Shown piece by piece: positions 1 through 8,335 of a DNA stretch of 64,000 bases (its first letter is position 1; each line of letters begins with the position of its first letter). The notes under the pieces are model-generated. The model worked only from the letters and a program-made list of their open reading frames with translations, did no database searches and was not told the origin of the DNA. Made by a program: the position numbers and the translations under genes. The stretch comes from Nocardioides glacieisoli (GTDB lineage: Bacteria; Actinomycetota; Actinomycetes; Propionibacteriales; Nocardioidaceae). The stretch covers positions 1 through 64,000 of the forward strand of contig NZ_SDWS01000011.1 of NCBI RefSeq assembly GCF_004137245.1, read 5' to 3'.

Positions 1-26
1 ATCACCCTCTACAGGATCGAGCAGGG

Positions 27-71
27 GGGTCCGTTTTCACCCGTCGATCAAGGGTCAGTTTTCACCCGTCG
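27..71. repeat. Tandem terminal repeats of an IS21-family element
   Basis: Two 20-bp direct repeats, 27-46 and 52-71, differ at one base and have a 25-bp period; the core reads GTTTTCACCCGTCG. Multiple short repeats of this kind at the ends are characteristic of IS21-family insertion sequences. I read this as the right end of an element whose body lies left of the window. Its relation to the istA fragment at 364 (same element rearranged, or two copies) cannot be decided here. Confidence 0.55.
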
Positions 72-363
72 TCGACACGGCCATGGTCTTTCACCGCGGG
101 GGTGGTGATTGGCCTAGGCCTCCCCGGGAACCCACTTCTCGGGCGGGGCCGTCCAATGACGACACGGCCACTATCGCGACCGTTCACCAGAGACCGGCTC
201 GTTCGGCCGCTCCCTACGCCTCAGCCGACCACGGCTGCCAAGGTGCGACGCCAGGGAGCCGGACAAGGTCCGTCCAAATTTGATCGCTTCCTGGGTGTCG
301 ACTCGCTTGAAAACAAGGCCATAGCGACGGTCGAAAACGAGGCCACCCAGACAGATTGGATGG

Positions 364-784
364 GTGATCTCTGTGGAGGATTGGGCTTTGATCCGGCGGC
401 CGGTGGCGGATGATGTTCCGCAGCGGCAGGTCGCGCGGAATCTGGGCATCGGGCGGTCGACGGGTGGAGCGGGCGGTGGCCTCGGACGGGCCGGCTAAGT
501 ACGTGCGGCTGCCGGTGCCGACGTCGTTCGAACCGTTCGAGCCGCTGGTGCGAGCGTTGCTGAAGACGACGCCGGACATGCCGGCGACGGTGATCGCAGA
601 GCGGGTCGGGTGGACCGGGTCGATCAGCTGGTTCCGCGACCACGTCAGGCGGCTGCGTCCTGAGCATCGACCGGTCGACCCCTCGGACCGGCTGACCTGG
701 CTGCCGGGTGATGCGGCCGTGCGACCTGTGGTTCCCGCCGAAGAAGATCCCGCTCAAGGACGGCCCGAAGGCGCTGTTGCCTTC
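364..784 (+). pseudogene. istA: IS21-family transposase IstA, 5' fragment with two frameshifts
   Basis: Starting at GTG 364 the frame reads VISVEDWALIRR, then a helix-turn-helix region (QRQVARNLGIGRST). An extra G near 460 shifts the frame; the product resumes as VERAVASDGPAKYV and DMPATVIAERVGWTGSISWF up to LPGDAA. Two missing bases near 717 shift it again to CDLWFPPKKIPLKDG. Similarity stops near 784, so only about 140 of the usual 400-500 residues remain and the DDE catalytic domain is gone. It cannot make active transposase. IstA membership is recognised from these conserved blocks; the frameshift positions are inferred from the reading frames. Confidence 0.75.
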
Positions 785-911
785 GACGGCACGAGCGGTG
801 AAGCCGGCGTGCCCGGCCTCGGGAATTCCGACCCGGTCCTCAATTTCCGGACTTCAGGTACTACCCGCACAGACCTGACCGCAGTCCACACGTGCCTGAG
901 CCCGAACCAGC

Positions 912-1640
912 TCACGCGGCTGAGAGAGGATCGAGGATGCTGTTTCGCAGGCTCATCATGAGTCGGGAGAGAATGCGGGATACTTGTGCCTGGGTGATGC
1001 CGAGTGCGTTGGCGATCTCCTGCTGGGTGCGTTCCTCGTAGTATCGGAGATACAAAACGCGCCGGTCGCGATCCGAAAGCCTAGACACGAGGGGCTCGAG
1101 CAGGACGTGTGCGTCGGCACGCTCAATGCCGCGGTCGTCCGTGTCGAGGACGTCGCCGAACCGGAGTGTTCCGTCACCGACTGGCGCGTCGAGCGAGGTC
1201 GGGCTGTAGCACCCGTCGGCCGCCAGGGCTTCCACCACGTCGTCCAGCGGCGCATCGAGATGCTCGGCGACCTCGCTTGGCCGTGGTGAACGGCCGAGCA
1301 ACTGGCACAGCTCGTTGTCTGCGACGGCGATGCGCCCCTGCAGTTCTTGCACTCGCCGCGGGGGGCGCACCATCCAACCGGAGTCGCGGAAGTAGCGACG
1401 TACCTCGCCTCTGATGGTGGGGACGGCGTACGAGAGAAAATCGTATCCCGCATCAGCGTCGAAGCGTCGCGCGGCTTTGACGAGACCGAGCAAAGCCACT
1501 TGCTGGAGGTCGTCGAGGTCGACGCCACGATTGCGGTAGCGCGCGGCCACAGATCTGGCGACGTCGATGTTGTCTTCGACCAGCTGGTCTGACATCGCGG
1601 TGCTCGGGGGAAGCGGAACGGACTGGGACATGCCGATCAC
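912..1640 (-). CDS. RNA polymerase sigma factor, SigB/SigF family
   Basis: 242 residues with region 2 (DNIDVARSVAARYRNRGVDLDDLQQVALLGLVK compressed around residues 22-55), region 3 (RPPRRVQELQ onward) and region 4 ending in the helix-turn-helix TQQEIANALGITQAQVSR. This layout, without region 1.1, is typical of actinobacterial SigB/SigF/SigG group 3 sigma factors, which direct stress or development genes and are usually held by an anti-sigma factor. No RsbW-like anti-sigma or anti-anti-sigma gene is adjacent. GTG 1640 is chosen because AAGGAG lies 9 bases upstream; ATG 1631 is possible. The exact target regulon is unknown. Confidence 0.9.
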   Translation of the reverse strand: MIGMSQSVPLPPSTAMSDQLVEDNIDVARSVAARYRNRGVDLDDLQQVALLGLVKAARRFDADAGYDFLSYAVPTIRGEVRRYFRDSGWMVRPPRRVQELQGRIAVADNELCQLLGRSPRPSEVAEHLDAPLDDVVEALAADGCYSPTSLDAPVGDGTLRFGDVLDTDDRGIERADAHVLLEPLVSRLSDRDRRVLYLRYYEERTQQEIANALGITQAQVSRILSRLMMSLRNSILDPLSAA

Positions 1641-1688
1641 GGAGGAGGCTCCTTGGTCAACACCTTCTCGCCGTCGTCTTCAGCGATC

Positions 1689-1703
1689 GTTTACATCATA
1701 AAC
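1689..1703. promoter_or_regulatory. Palindrome upstream of the SigB/F-type gene
   Basis: GTTTA-CATCA-TAAAC, a perfect 5-5-5 inverted repeat about 50 bp upstream of the sigma gene start. It could be an operator; no matching regulator is nearby and no SigB/F consensus promoter was seen. Confidence 0.3.
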
Positions 1704-1933
1704 AAGGGTTTGGGTGGGAGCAACAACCTTCTACAAACGTTGCCTTTGCCCGATAGCCCGCGCTTCGGTATCGCAGTGGCTGGCGGCCCGTGAGGGCGTA
1801 TCCCTGCCGGGGACGGTCCCGTGGACCACGGCCGACGATGTCGATCACTCGGTCACCATGTTTCCCGCGAGTGTGCCTCGACGCGCGCCCGATCCATACC
1901 GAGCCGCAGTCGTCAGGTGCGGACGTCCTTAAG

Positions 1934-2914
1934 TCAAGCCTGCGAGCCAGGGGCTTGTCCGGCAGTGTCGACCACGGCGGTGTCCAGCACTGCCGTGGCG
2001 CCGAATAGGGTGTCCGGCGTTCCGTCGGCGTGCGTGAAGAACCACCGTGTGCCGCGCAGCTCGTAGGTGCTTGAGTCAAAGATCCACGTGGTGCGCGTGC
2101 GAAATCGTGCGTCGCTGCGACTGATGCCGATGCCTGGGCGCCCCAGCGCATCGGTCACGCCTCGCTCGACCTGAATCCCATTGATGCGAGTCACGGCACG
2201 GAATAGGGCCGCTGCCGTTTCGGGGGGCATCAGCTGCTCCGACACCAACGACCCGATCAGGTCGAACGTCGCCTGCTCTTGTTCTTGGCCTTCGACGGGC
2301 ACCGCTTCACGGTCCAGCACATTGAGGAGCGCGTCCGGGTCCGTCGGCAGCTGCGCGAGCCAAGCATAGGTAGGACGTCGCGCGCCGGCAGGTGACGGAC
2401 CGCTCGGCTCCAGCGGCCAGTCCTGTCCGAACTCCCGAATCACGTCGTCCTGCCAGCCAAAGGCTCCTGGGTCTTGTCCGAGCCAGATCTCCCGCTCGTG
2501 CACCGGCCCGAGGGCGATGCCTTCCCCAAGCCTGCCCTCGTTGGTGATCGTGGCGCTGCGCGTGTAGACGAACTGGTCCTCGCGCACGGCCAGCGTCGGT
2601 GCCGTCATTGCCCGGCGCGCCGCCCCGTCAAGCACTTGGGTCGCTGCGACCGACGTGACCACCTCCCGGTTCGCCTGGGGTCGAGGTGCGGACGGATCAC
2701 CAGTCAGGGCCAGCACGGCGACTGCGGCTACGGCCGTCGCGCAAGCAATCACGGTGGCCGGTGCGGCAATCCCGCGCACCAGCCGGCTCCGCGCCTCGTA
2801 TCGCCTGATCCCTTGCTCCACCCGCGACCCTAGGCGGGCGCGGTGCAGAGGAGACAGGGTGATGGCGTGGGGGGCGGGGTGGCTACGACGGAGCTCGTCG
2901 AGGTCCTGGGTCAT
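1934..2914 (-). CDS. CU044_5270-like membrane protein paired with ECF sigma factor
   Basis: 326 residues. A cytoplasmic N-terminus (1-45) precedes one transmembrane segment (about 46-70), followed by a large extracytoplasmic domain with VREDQFVYTRSAT and PTDPDALLNVL blocks of the type called CU044_5270 family. These proteins are regularly encoded right after ECF sigma genes in actinobacteria, so an anti-sigma or signal-sensing role is plausible. Start ATG 2914 overlaps the sigma factor stop as ATGA, which indicates translational coupling. No zinc-binding anti-sigma motif (HxxxCxxC) is visible, so this is not a ZAS-type anti-sigma factor. Confidence 0.75.
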   Translation of the reverse strand: MTQDLDELRRSHPAPHAITLSPLHRARLGSRVEQGIRRYEARSRLVRGIAAPATVIACATAVAAVAVLALTGDPSAPRPQANREVVTSVAATQVLDGAARRAMTAPTLAVREDQFVYTRSATITNEGRLGEGIALGPVHEREIWLGQDPGAFGWQDDVIREFGQDWPLEPSGPSPAGARRPTYAWLAQLPTDPDALLNVLDREAVPVEGQEQEQATFDLIGSLVSEQLMPPETAAALFRAVTRINGIQVERGVTDALGRPGIGISRSDARFRTRTTWIFDSSTYELRGTRWFFTHADGTPDTLFGATAVLDTAVVDTAGQAPGSQA

Positions 2915-3522
2915 GATCGTGCTCCTCGGGCGGTCTGTTCGGGGTCGGCGGTGACGTGTGTGCTGGCTGGCGAGGCGGGCTCGGCCACGAGTTCGCGCAG
3001 GCGAGCGCGGGCGCGCGACAACCGGGATCGGACGGTGCCGATCGGCACGCCGAGCGACTCTGCGGCTTCGGCGTAGGTCAGGCCCGACCACACGCACAGC
3101 GCGATGACCTCCGCCTCCGCGCGGCGCAAGGTTCCGATCACCCGCGCGGCCTGTGCCAGCACGTCGGCGTCGTCGAGCCGTTGCACTACTTCATCGGCGA
3201 GGTCCGGTACAGACTCCTCACGTGGGCGTCGGGCCAGGTGGGTGAGCAGTCGCCGGCGGCTGCGTCGAGCGTTCATCGCCTGGTTCGTCGCAATGCCCCA
3301 CAGCCACGGGCGGAGGGGCCGCTCGTCGTCAGCGATCAGCGCGCGAGTGCGCCATGCGGCGAGGAACGTCTCGGAGGTGACGTCCTCTGCGGTCGCCCAG
3401 TTGCCCGTCAGACGGTGCGCCAGTGTGAACACGCCGTCGACGTGATCGGCGTACACGGCGTCGAACGCGGCTCGGTCACCTTCTCGCAGTCTCCGACGGA
3501 GGTCGCGGTGTTGTGTGCTCAC
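2911..3522 (-). CDS. ECF RNA polymerase sigma factor
   Basis: 203 residues. Region 2 spans about 10-80 (DAVYADHVDGVFTLAHRL, then ATAEDVTSETFLAAW and RPWLWGIATNQ). Region 4 ends with the helix-turn-helix YAEAAESLGVPIGTVRSRLSRAR. It is a two-domain sigma-70 protein of the extracytoplasmic-function class, expected to recruit RNA polymerase to a small regulon. It is co-transcribed with the CU044_5270-like protein through a 4-base overlap. The GTG start has no clear Shine-Dalgarno. A possible ECF-type self promoter (GGAAC, 17 bp, CAGTAG on the minus strand at 3556-3529) lies just upstream, low confidence. Confidence 0.9.
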   Translation of the reverse strand: MSTQHRDLRRRLREGDRAAFDAVYADHVDGVFTLAHRLTGNWATAEDVTSETFLAAWRTRALIADDERPLRPWLWGIATNQAMNARRSRRRLLTHLARRPREESVPDLADEVVQRLDDADVLAQAARVIGTLRRAEAEVIALCVWSGLTYAEAAESLGVPIGTVRSRLSRARARLRELVAEPASPASTHVTADPEQTARGARS

Positions 3523-3936
3523 AACTCTCTACTGTCCGCCGAGGTCAAGGAGTTCCCGAGTCGAGTTATCGATTGTCCGCCAGATCGGCCGAACGAAGGC
3601 TGCCGGCTTAACCGAATGCTACGTGTGGCAAGTCCATGCGACGACATGTCCGAGGACACCGTCAGCGGGAGACCCGGCTATCCCCGACAGGCGGCGAAAA
3701 GCAGCAGGTCCGTGGAAGAGGTGCGTCCGCGCTGCGCTAAGGACCGCTGAGCGTCGGGGCCGGCTCGCTCGTTGCCAAACTCTAGTCGTGTTGGCGGGCG
3801 ACCTCTATGGGGACGCTTTGAGCGGGGCAGTGCACCCTCGGGATATTGGCATCGGCGGCGACGTGGTTGACCGCCGGCACCTGGCCAGCATCAGGATGTC
3901 AGTACCGTGCAGCAGCAGACCCGTATGCGCGCTGAC
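3523..3936. other. Intergenic region, 414 bp
   Basis: No gene with convincing codon structure on either strand. The right side is the 3' flank of the E1-like gene and the left side carries the possible ECF promoter. No long inverted repeat was noticed. Confidence 0.5.
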
Positions 3937-5763
3937 TCAAGGGTGATCCGCCTCGACAGCGCCCGCATGCGCGGCGAAGAACGTGTCCTCGCACAGACAG
4001 TGCGGCGTGCGTTCCCGGGGACGACCGAATACCTGTGGGAAGCCCCGCAGGACGTCGTAACGATGCTCGACCTGGCTGGCGCGTCGAGCGGCGAGTGACG
4101 GCGACCGAGACCAGTAGAGCTCGGCAGCCAGCAGGATGCCGGCCAGCGCGGACTGATGGGCGAGCGGCACGAGTGCCTCTCCAGGCAGGTCACCGACCGG
4201 GAGCAGCCCGCCCGCGCAGATGCCATCGCGATACAACAGGCCAACCGTCTTGTCCGCCCACTCGTTGCGCTGCGTCTGTTCGACCACACCGTCGTCGAGC
4301 AGGTCCTCGATCAGCGCGACCTGCGTCCAACGAACGGCGTCCGGAGGGGCAGGTAATTCGGCGATCGCCGGAACGCTCGGCAACGGGTACCCGATGGGCA
4401 GGTTGTAGGTCAGGTAGGCAAGCACACGCAGGGGTGTCTGTCTCACGGCCTCGGCGATCAGCTCGTGGTCGTGCGAGCGGGGGCGGGAGGGGTAATACAG
4501 GCACGCCAGACAAGGCTTCACACTGAACTCCTCGTGGCGAGACCAGCCCAGATCAGCTACTTGGGTCCACGCGTTGTACGCGTGGCGCGGGGCCGTGGCC
4601 GCTACGGTGATCCGGTCGCGCGCAGTGTCGAGGGCGACGAGGACCTGGTGGGCATCGAGGTGCTCCTCGGAGTCCCCCCACTTTCCTCGGAGAGGCTTGA
4701 TCTCGAGTCGCGAGGCTGCTCCCGCCAGACCGAACGCGTTGTTCTTGACGGCCTCCTGCATCAGATCGACCTTGACCGCCCCGACGTCCTTGGCGCGGGT
4801 CAGAACGTAGCGCTGTAGATTCGACAACGTGACCGTCTCGGGGTCCACCACGTGCATCACGCCCACAGCGTCAACCTCGCTCAACGCCAACGCAGCAGCT
4901 TGACCGATCGCACCCCCGCCAACGAGGAAGAACTCGCCGAGGTCGACCGGTTCGGCCTCAGCGATCGGAACTGGACCCTCATCGGCAGAACTAGGGGCCT
5001 CGGATGTCGCGACGGCTGTGGTGTCGGCTGCCTCGCCGAAAGGACTGGATGCGGGGGCGTCAACGTCGACCGGTGCCGCTGTCAGCAGGTCGATGCCCCC
5101 GGCTTGTCGGCCTGTTCGCCCTCGGTCCCCGAGCTCGGCGGCGAACACAATGCGGAACACCTCAGACATGCCGAAGGCGGCCGCCGCGAGCCAGGCGAGC
5201 GGATGTCCGGGCTCCGCGCTGGTGCCGTCGTCGAGCCGGTCCCATCCTTCGGCCGGATCGACCGCGACCGTCCAGCCTCGTGCGCTGACCTCGACCAGCC
5301 GGTCCTGCGCCGACGGTTGAGTGGTGCCAATGTGACCGGCGTTCCTCGAGAACGAGACGCCGAGGCGCAGACTCACCGCCAGACCGGTGTCGTCACTGCC
5401 GTCCCGTCCTGGTTCGTGGTCGTGCCCGGGTTCATCTTCAGCCTCTCCGAGTGAAGCGGCCCCGTTGCGGGTAGCCAGCAGGATGTCTGCGTCCGGGTTG
5501 ATGGCGCGGATCAGGTCGCGTGCCTGGTGCGTGAGGGTCTCGTCCCTCGACGACCCGTGGGAAGGGCGCAGGTCGATGACCGGATACAGCCGCGCGGCAA
5601 GGTTGCATGCCAGGAGGAACGCACCTTTCGCGCCGTCGTCCTGCGAGACGACGTCAAGGTGAAGTCGGACGTCGTGGAGCTTGTCTGCAAGCGTGTCGGG
5701 GTCGACGTTGGCGACCGGGCGTAGAGAGTCGGCGACTCTGGAGAAGAACGCGGGTAGCGCCAC
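3937..5763 (-). CDS. E1-like ThiF-family adenylating enzyme of a ubiquitin-like system
   Basis: 608 residues. An N-terminal region of about 270 residues of unassigned fold precedes a linker and a ThiF/E1 adenylation domain. Its nucleotide-binding loop is VGGGAIGQ (281-288), the Mg/ATP aspartate is in HVVDPETV (D307), followed by NLQR (N315, R318) and K331. A CLAC pair (C418, C421) and the C-terminal CLC are candidates for zinc or thioester cysteines. Such enzymes adenylate the C-terminal glycine of a UBL. GTG 5763 is chosen because AGAAGGA lies 8 bases upstream and the JAB gene stops two bases earlier; an upstream ATG (5823) would read through 58 bases of that gene. Last gene of the UBL operon. 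Confidence 0.85.
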   Translation of the reverse strand: MALPAFFSRVADSLRPVANVDPDTLADKLHDVRLHLDVVSQDDGAKGAFLLACNLAARLYPVIDLRPSHGSSRDETLTHQARDLIRAINPDADILLATRNGAASLGEAEDEPGHDHEPGRDGSDDTGLAVSLRLGVSFSRNAGHIGTTQPSAQDRLVEVSARGWTVAVDPAEGWDRLDDGTSAEPGHPLAWLAAAAFGMSEVFRIVFAAELGDRGRTGRQAGGIDLLTAAPVDVDAPASSPFGEAADTTAVATSEAPSSADEGPVPIAEAEPVDLGEFFLVGGGAIGQAAALALSEVDAVGVMHVVDPETVTLSNLQRYVLTRAKDVGAVKVDLMQEAVKNNAFGLAGAASRLEIKPLRGKWGDSEEHLDAHQVLVALDTARDRITVAATAPRHAYNAWTQVADLGWSRHEEFSVKPCLACLYYPSRPRSHDHELIAEAVRQTPLRVLAYLTYNLPIGYPLPSVPAIAELPAPPDAVRWTQVALIEDLLDDGVVEQTQRNEWADKTVGLLYRDGICAGGLLPVGDLPGEALVPLAHQSALAGILLAAELYWSRSPSLAARRASQVEHRYDVLRGFPQVFGRPRERTPHCLCEDTFFAAHAGAVEADHP

Positions 5764-5765
5764 GG

Positions 5766-6260
5766 TCAGCTTCCTTCTGGTTCGATGTGGATCCGGGACC
5801 CGATATCTGCCGCCAGGTCCCACGTACCGTGCTCACGCAACCGGTACCACGCCCACCGATCCATGCTTGCGCGTCCGTGCCGGGCGAAGTCCGGGACGAC
5901 GAGGCTCAATGCGCCACACAGCGTCACCAAGGGAAAGTGGTCATCGGTGCTTGAGTGGTAAGCGTCGGTCGGGTGGGTGTGCACCTGGCCCGCAGCGATT
6001 TCTCCGCGTTCGTAGAACGCACGGTTCATCCGGAACAGTGCCACGCCGTCCACGACGACCAGCAGACCATTCGCTGTCTTATGGGCGGTCTGTTGAGGGA
6101 CGTAGCAGCTGGTGAAGTGAAGCGTGTCCTCGTCAACTACCTTGCCGCCCCACACGACGAACCCTTCGTGCCCCAACTGGCCCCGTTCCTGAAGGAACTC
6201 AAGGGTGGGAGCAAGGACCGAGTCGGGGACCACGAGCTCACGATGTGAGGTCAGGTCCAC
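5766..6260 (-). CDS. JAB/JAMM-domain metalloprotease (deubiquitinase-like)
   Basis: 164 residues, a single prokaryotic JAB domain. The JAMM zinc motif is complete: E32 in HEGFVVWGG, then H94-x-H96-x7-S104-x2-D107. This family hydrolyses the peptide or isopeptide bond after the terminal glycine of ubiquitin-like proteins. The partner UBL already ends in Gly-Gly, so the enzyme is more likely to remove conjugates than to mature a precursor (inference). The GTG start overlaps the preceding gene by 23 bases; the next gene starts two bases after its stop, so the four genes form one transcription unit. Confidence 0.88.
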   Translation of the reverse strand: MDLTSHRELVVPDSVLAPTLEFLQERGQLGHEGFVVWGGKVVDEDTLHFTSCYVPQQTAHKTANGLLVVVDGVALFRMNRAFYERGEIAAGQVHTHPTDAYHSSTDDHFPLVTLCGALSLVVPDFARHGRASMDRWAWYRLREHGTWDLAADIGSRIHIEPEGS

Positions 6261-7200
6261 CGTTGCTCTTTCTTCGTGCCGCAGGTACCAAGGAAGGTTC
6301 CGCGCCGTCGCGGGCGACGTCAGGCGGACTGCCCTGGACCTCTGCCTCCTCTTCCATCACGGGCTGGATGACGGGTTCGCCGATGACGTCTGCGCTGCTG
6401 CGAACTTCTTCGGCCTGCGCGGAGGGAGCGGGTCGGTCGTGGTCTGCGTCCGGTCCCTGCGCCTCCGCGCGTGCAGCGCCGGCCGCCATCGCAGCTGCGA
6501 CGGCAGCCTCCTGCGCCTCTTGGGCCGCCAGCTGTCGCTGCGCCAAGTCGGCATCGCCCTGCAAGAGGTTCATGTCGAGCTGGTTGGCGATGCCCGCGCT
6601 GCTGCCCGGGGCGAGGGACTGGATGGCTACCGACATGCCGAGGACGTTGCGCGACATGCGCTGCCAGATGCGCTCACAGATGACGACGAGGTCTCCGGCG
6701 TCCAAGTGCCGGTGCAGCAGCCAGTCGTCGCCGCTGTGCTGAGGGTGGCTGTGGTACTCGCGGATGCCGGGCAGGCACAAGAAGGGCTGCAGTGTCTCGG
6801 GGTGCTGATCGATGAGAGCGTCACGGACCTCGCCGGAGTCCATCCGACTCGGAGCTCGCACGGGCGGCGGGCCGCCGAGGGGCTCTCGGGTAATGGGGTC
6901 GATGAACGTGAGGGACGGGGCCCACAGGTCGAAGTTCCAGTAGTCGATGCGTACGCATGCCGTCATGACCGGAATCGTGCGTGGACCCATGGCAACGTCT
7001 CGAAGGAAGCCAACCTCGACGCAGAGGTCGCCCACCGAGAGCAGCAGCCACCCACGACGGGCGTACACGTCGGCGTTGGCCCTCCACCGAGCGATCTGCT
7101 CGTCGAACTTCGCCCGGTTGACCGCGGTGGGGACCAGGCGGGGACCACGGTTCTGTGGCGCGGTCCCCGCCTGCGGATCCGCTATGAGTACGTCAGCCAC
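6238..7200 (-). CDS. CEHH metal-binding protein in the E2 position of a UBL operon
   Basis: 320 residues. A conserved-looking core of about 200 residues contains C142-x5-E148-x-H150-x-H152 (LCLPGIREYHSHP). This fits the CEHH predicted metal-binding domain described from bacterial operons with E1, JAB and ubiquitin-like genes. The tail (about 205-320) is rich in Ala, Gln and acidic residues and probably unstructured. It may act as an E2-like transfer protein or adaptor, with C142 as candidate acceptor, but no canonical E2 motif is visible. GTG 7200 overlaps the UBL stop codon by 8 bases, so the two are translationally coupled. Confidence 0.75.
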   Translation of the reverse strand: MADVLIADPQAGTAPQNRGPRLVPTAVNRAKFDEQIARWRANADVYARRGWLLLSVGDLCVEVGFLRDVAMGPRTIPVMTACVRIDYWNFDLWAPSLTFIDPITREPLGGPPPVRAPSRMDSGEVRDALIDQHPETLQPFLCLPGIREYHSHPQHSGDDWLLHRHLDAGDLVVICERIWQRMSRNVLGMSVAIQSLAPGSSAGIANQLDMNLLQGDADLAQRQLAAQEAQEAAVAAAMAAGAARAEAQGPDADHDRPAPSAQAEEVRSSADVIGEPVIQPVMEEEAEVQGSPPDVARDGAEPSLVPAARRKSNGGPDLTS

Positions 7201-7456
7201 CAGCGCCCGCCTTGGGGCTCAGGAACAGCGTGTGTCCATCGAACAGACCGGCCTCGTCCGGGCGCATGCCGAGGCCAAGGAGTTGCCCGGCTTCGTTGCG
7301 CAGCTCCCAGTCTTCAGGGCGCTGGCCTTTGTTGCCGGACTCGCGCAGAGCTTCCCGCACTGCGTGCTCGAGGGTCTGGTGCCGGTTGATCCGCACCGCC
7401 TCGGGGGCGCCCGAGACAACGATCACCAGGTCTACGTGGTTGTCAGGCTTAGCCAT
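7193..7456 (-). CDS. Ubiquitin-like protein with C-terminal Gly-Gly
   Basis: 87 residues, a single beta-grasp-sized domain: VDLVIVVSG (strand 1), EAVRINRHQTLEHAVREAL (strand 2 and helix), WELRNEAGQLL, and a C-terminal FDGHTLFLSPKAGAGG. It ends exactly in Gly86-Gly87, the form E1 enzymes adenylate. It resembles DUF2604-type prokaryotic ubiquitins rather than ThiS or MoaD, because it is encoded with E1, JAB and CEHH genes and not with thiamin or molybdopterin genes. A GGAG Shine-Dalgarno lies 6 bases before ATG 7456. First gene of the operon; about 200 bp separate it from the upstream helical-protein gene, so a promoter may lie there. Confidence 0.85.
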   Translation of the reverse strand: MAKPDNHVDLVIVVSGAPEAVRINRHQTLEHAVREALRESGNKGQRPEDWELRNEAGQLLGLGMRPDEAGLFDGHTLFLSPKAGAGG

Positions 7457-7662
7457 GACGGTCTCCTTCGCTCGAGTGCCTTCACCTCATGTAGGCACCC
7501 GATGCGGGAATCTCCCGTGCTGAGCAGGAAAAGTTTCCAGAAACCGCGCGGAGGGCCGAGGAGCACCTCAGGAGCCGACCAGCGACCACTGGCACGTGGG
7601 GGCGTGCGTGGCCGCCGACGTTCATTACCCGCAGATACGGACGTCCTTTGTGCCGCGCTTCC

Positions 7663-8112
7663 TCAGGAAGCCGTGGCAACGATCGTTGAAGCTGTGATCC
7701 GCTCGTGCACGTAGGTCGCTGCGCGCGTCTCGTGCGGCGCGTGGTCCATCCAAGTGGGGCTCGCCGACGCGGTCGCCGGAGCGGCCGTGCGGTAGGCAAG
7801 GACGCTGCGCATCACATCGCCGGTCGCATCCAGCTGCTGCGTGGGGTCGTTAAGAAGGTCCGCGAAGCTCACTGCCACTGGCGGGATGTTGCGCGCAGCA
7901 ACTAGAGCGCTCTGCGCCGACGACAGCCGGCGGGCAGCCTCGTGAAGCGCGGTCTCGGCATGGGAGCGCTTCGCTGTGTCGCGGCTGGCGAGTGCGTCCT
8001 CATAGGCCATCAGCGCGTCGTTGTAGTCGTACGAGGCGTTCGCGACAGCGTCGCGCAGGGCGGGCTGAGCCTCGACCGCACCTACGGTTTGGGGCTGCTT
8101 CTTGCTGTTCAC
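7663..8112 (-). CDS. Hypothetical helical protein upstream of the UBL operon
   Basis: 149 residues, not recognised. Residues 20-80 are predicted helical with an alanine-rich coiled-coil look (NDALMAYEDALASRDTAK). The remainder is Ala/Thr-rich, with no signal peptide or transmembrane segment. GTG 8112 is preferred because GGGAG lies 7 bases upstream; GTG 8124 is an alternative. It points the same way as the UBL operon 207 bp downstream, so it may be a further component or the first gene of its transcript. Function unknown. Confidence 0.55.
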   Translation of the reverse strand: MNSKKQPQTVGAVEAQPALRDAVANASYDYNDALMAYEDALASRDTAKRSHAETALHEAARRLSSAQSALVAARNIPPVAVSFADLLNDPTQQLDATGDVMRSVLAYRTAAPATASASPTWMDHAPHETRAATYVHERITASTIVATAS

Positions 8113-8335
8113 GCGATCTCCCACGTCTTCGAGTATGCGTCAAGCAATGGTGTTACACCATGTGAGCGAAGGCTCAATGCTGGCACGCCTAGACCGTTCC
8201 CGTGAATGGAACGACGAAAACCAGCTCGCCGACAACAAGACGGACGGCCATGCGCACGGCTGCGCGGTGGGACTCGTCTTGGTTGCATCGGCGCGCAACT
8301 CGACCCGCCCAGCTGGCTCCAGCGGACAGTGGACA

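Noticed and set aside
3515..3946. Open frame in the 3.5-3.9 kb gap
   Set aside because: Composition and lack of a ribosome-binding site or motif give no support for a gene.
5763..5823. Upstream start (5823) for the E1-like gene
   Set aside because: It would run through 58 bases of the JAB gene and lacks a ribosome-binding site. GTG 5763 has AGAAGGA at a good distance.
7193..7456. UBL read as ThiS or MoaD sulfur carrier
   Set aside because: No thiamin or molybdopterin genes are nearby; the operon partners are JAB, CEHH and a large E1, which point to a ubiquitin-like system.
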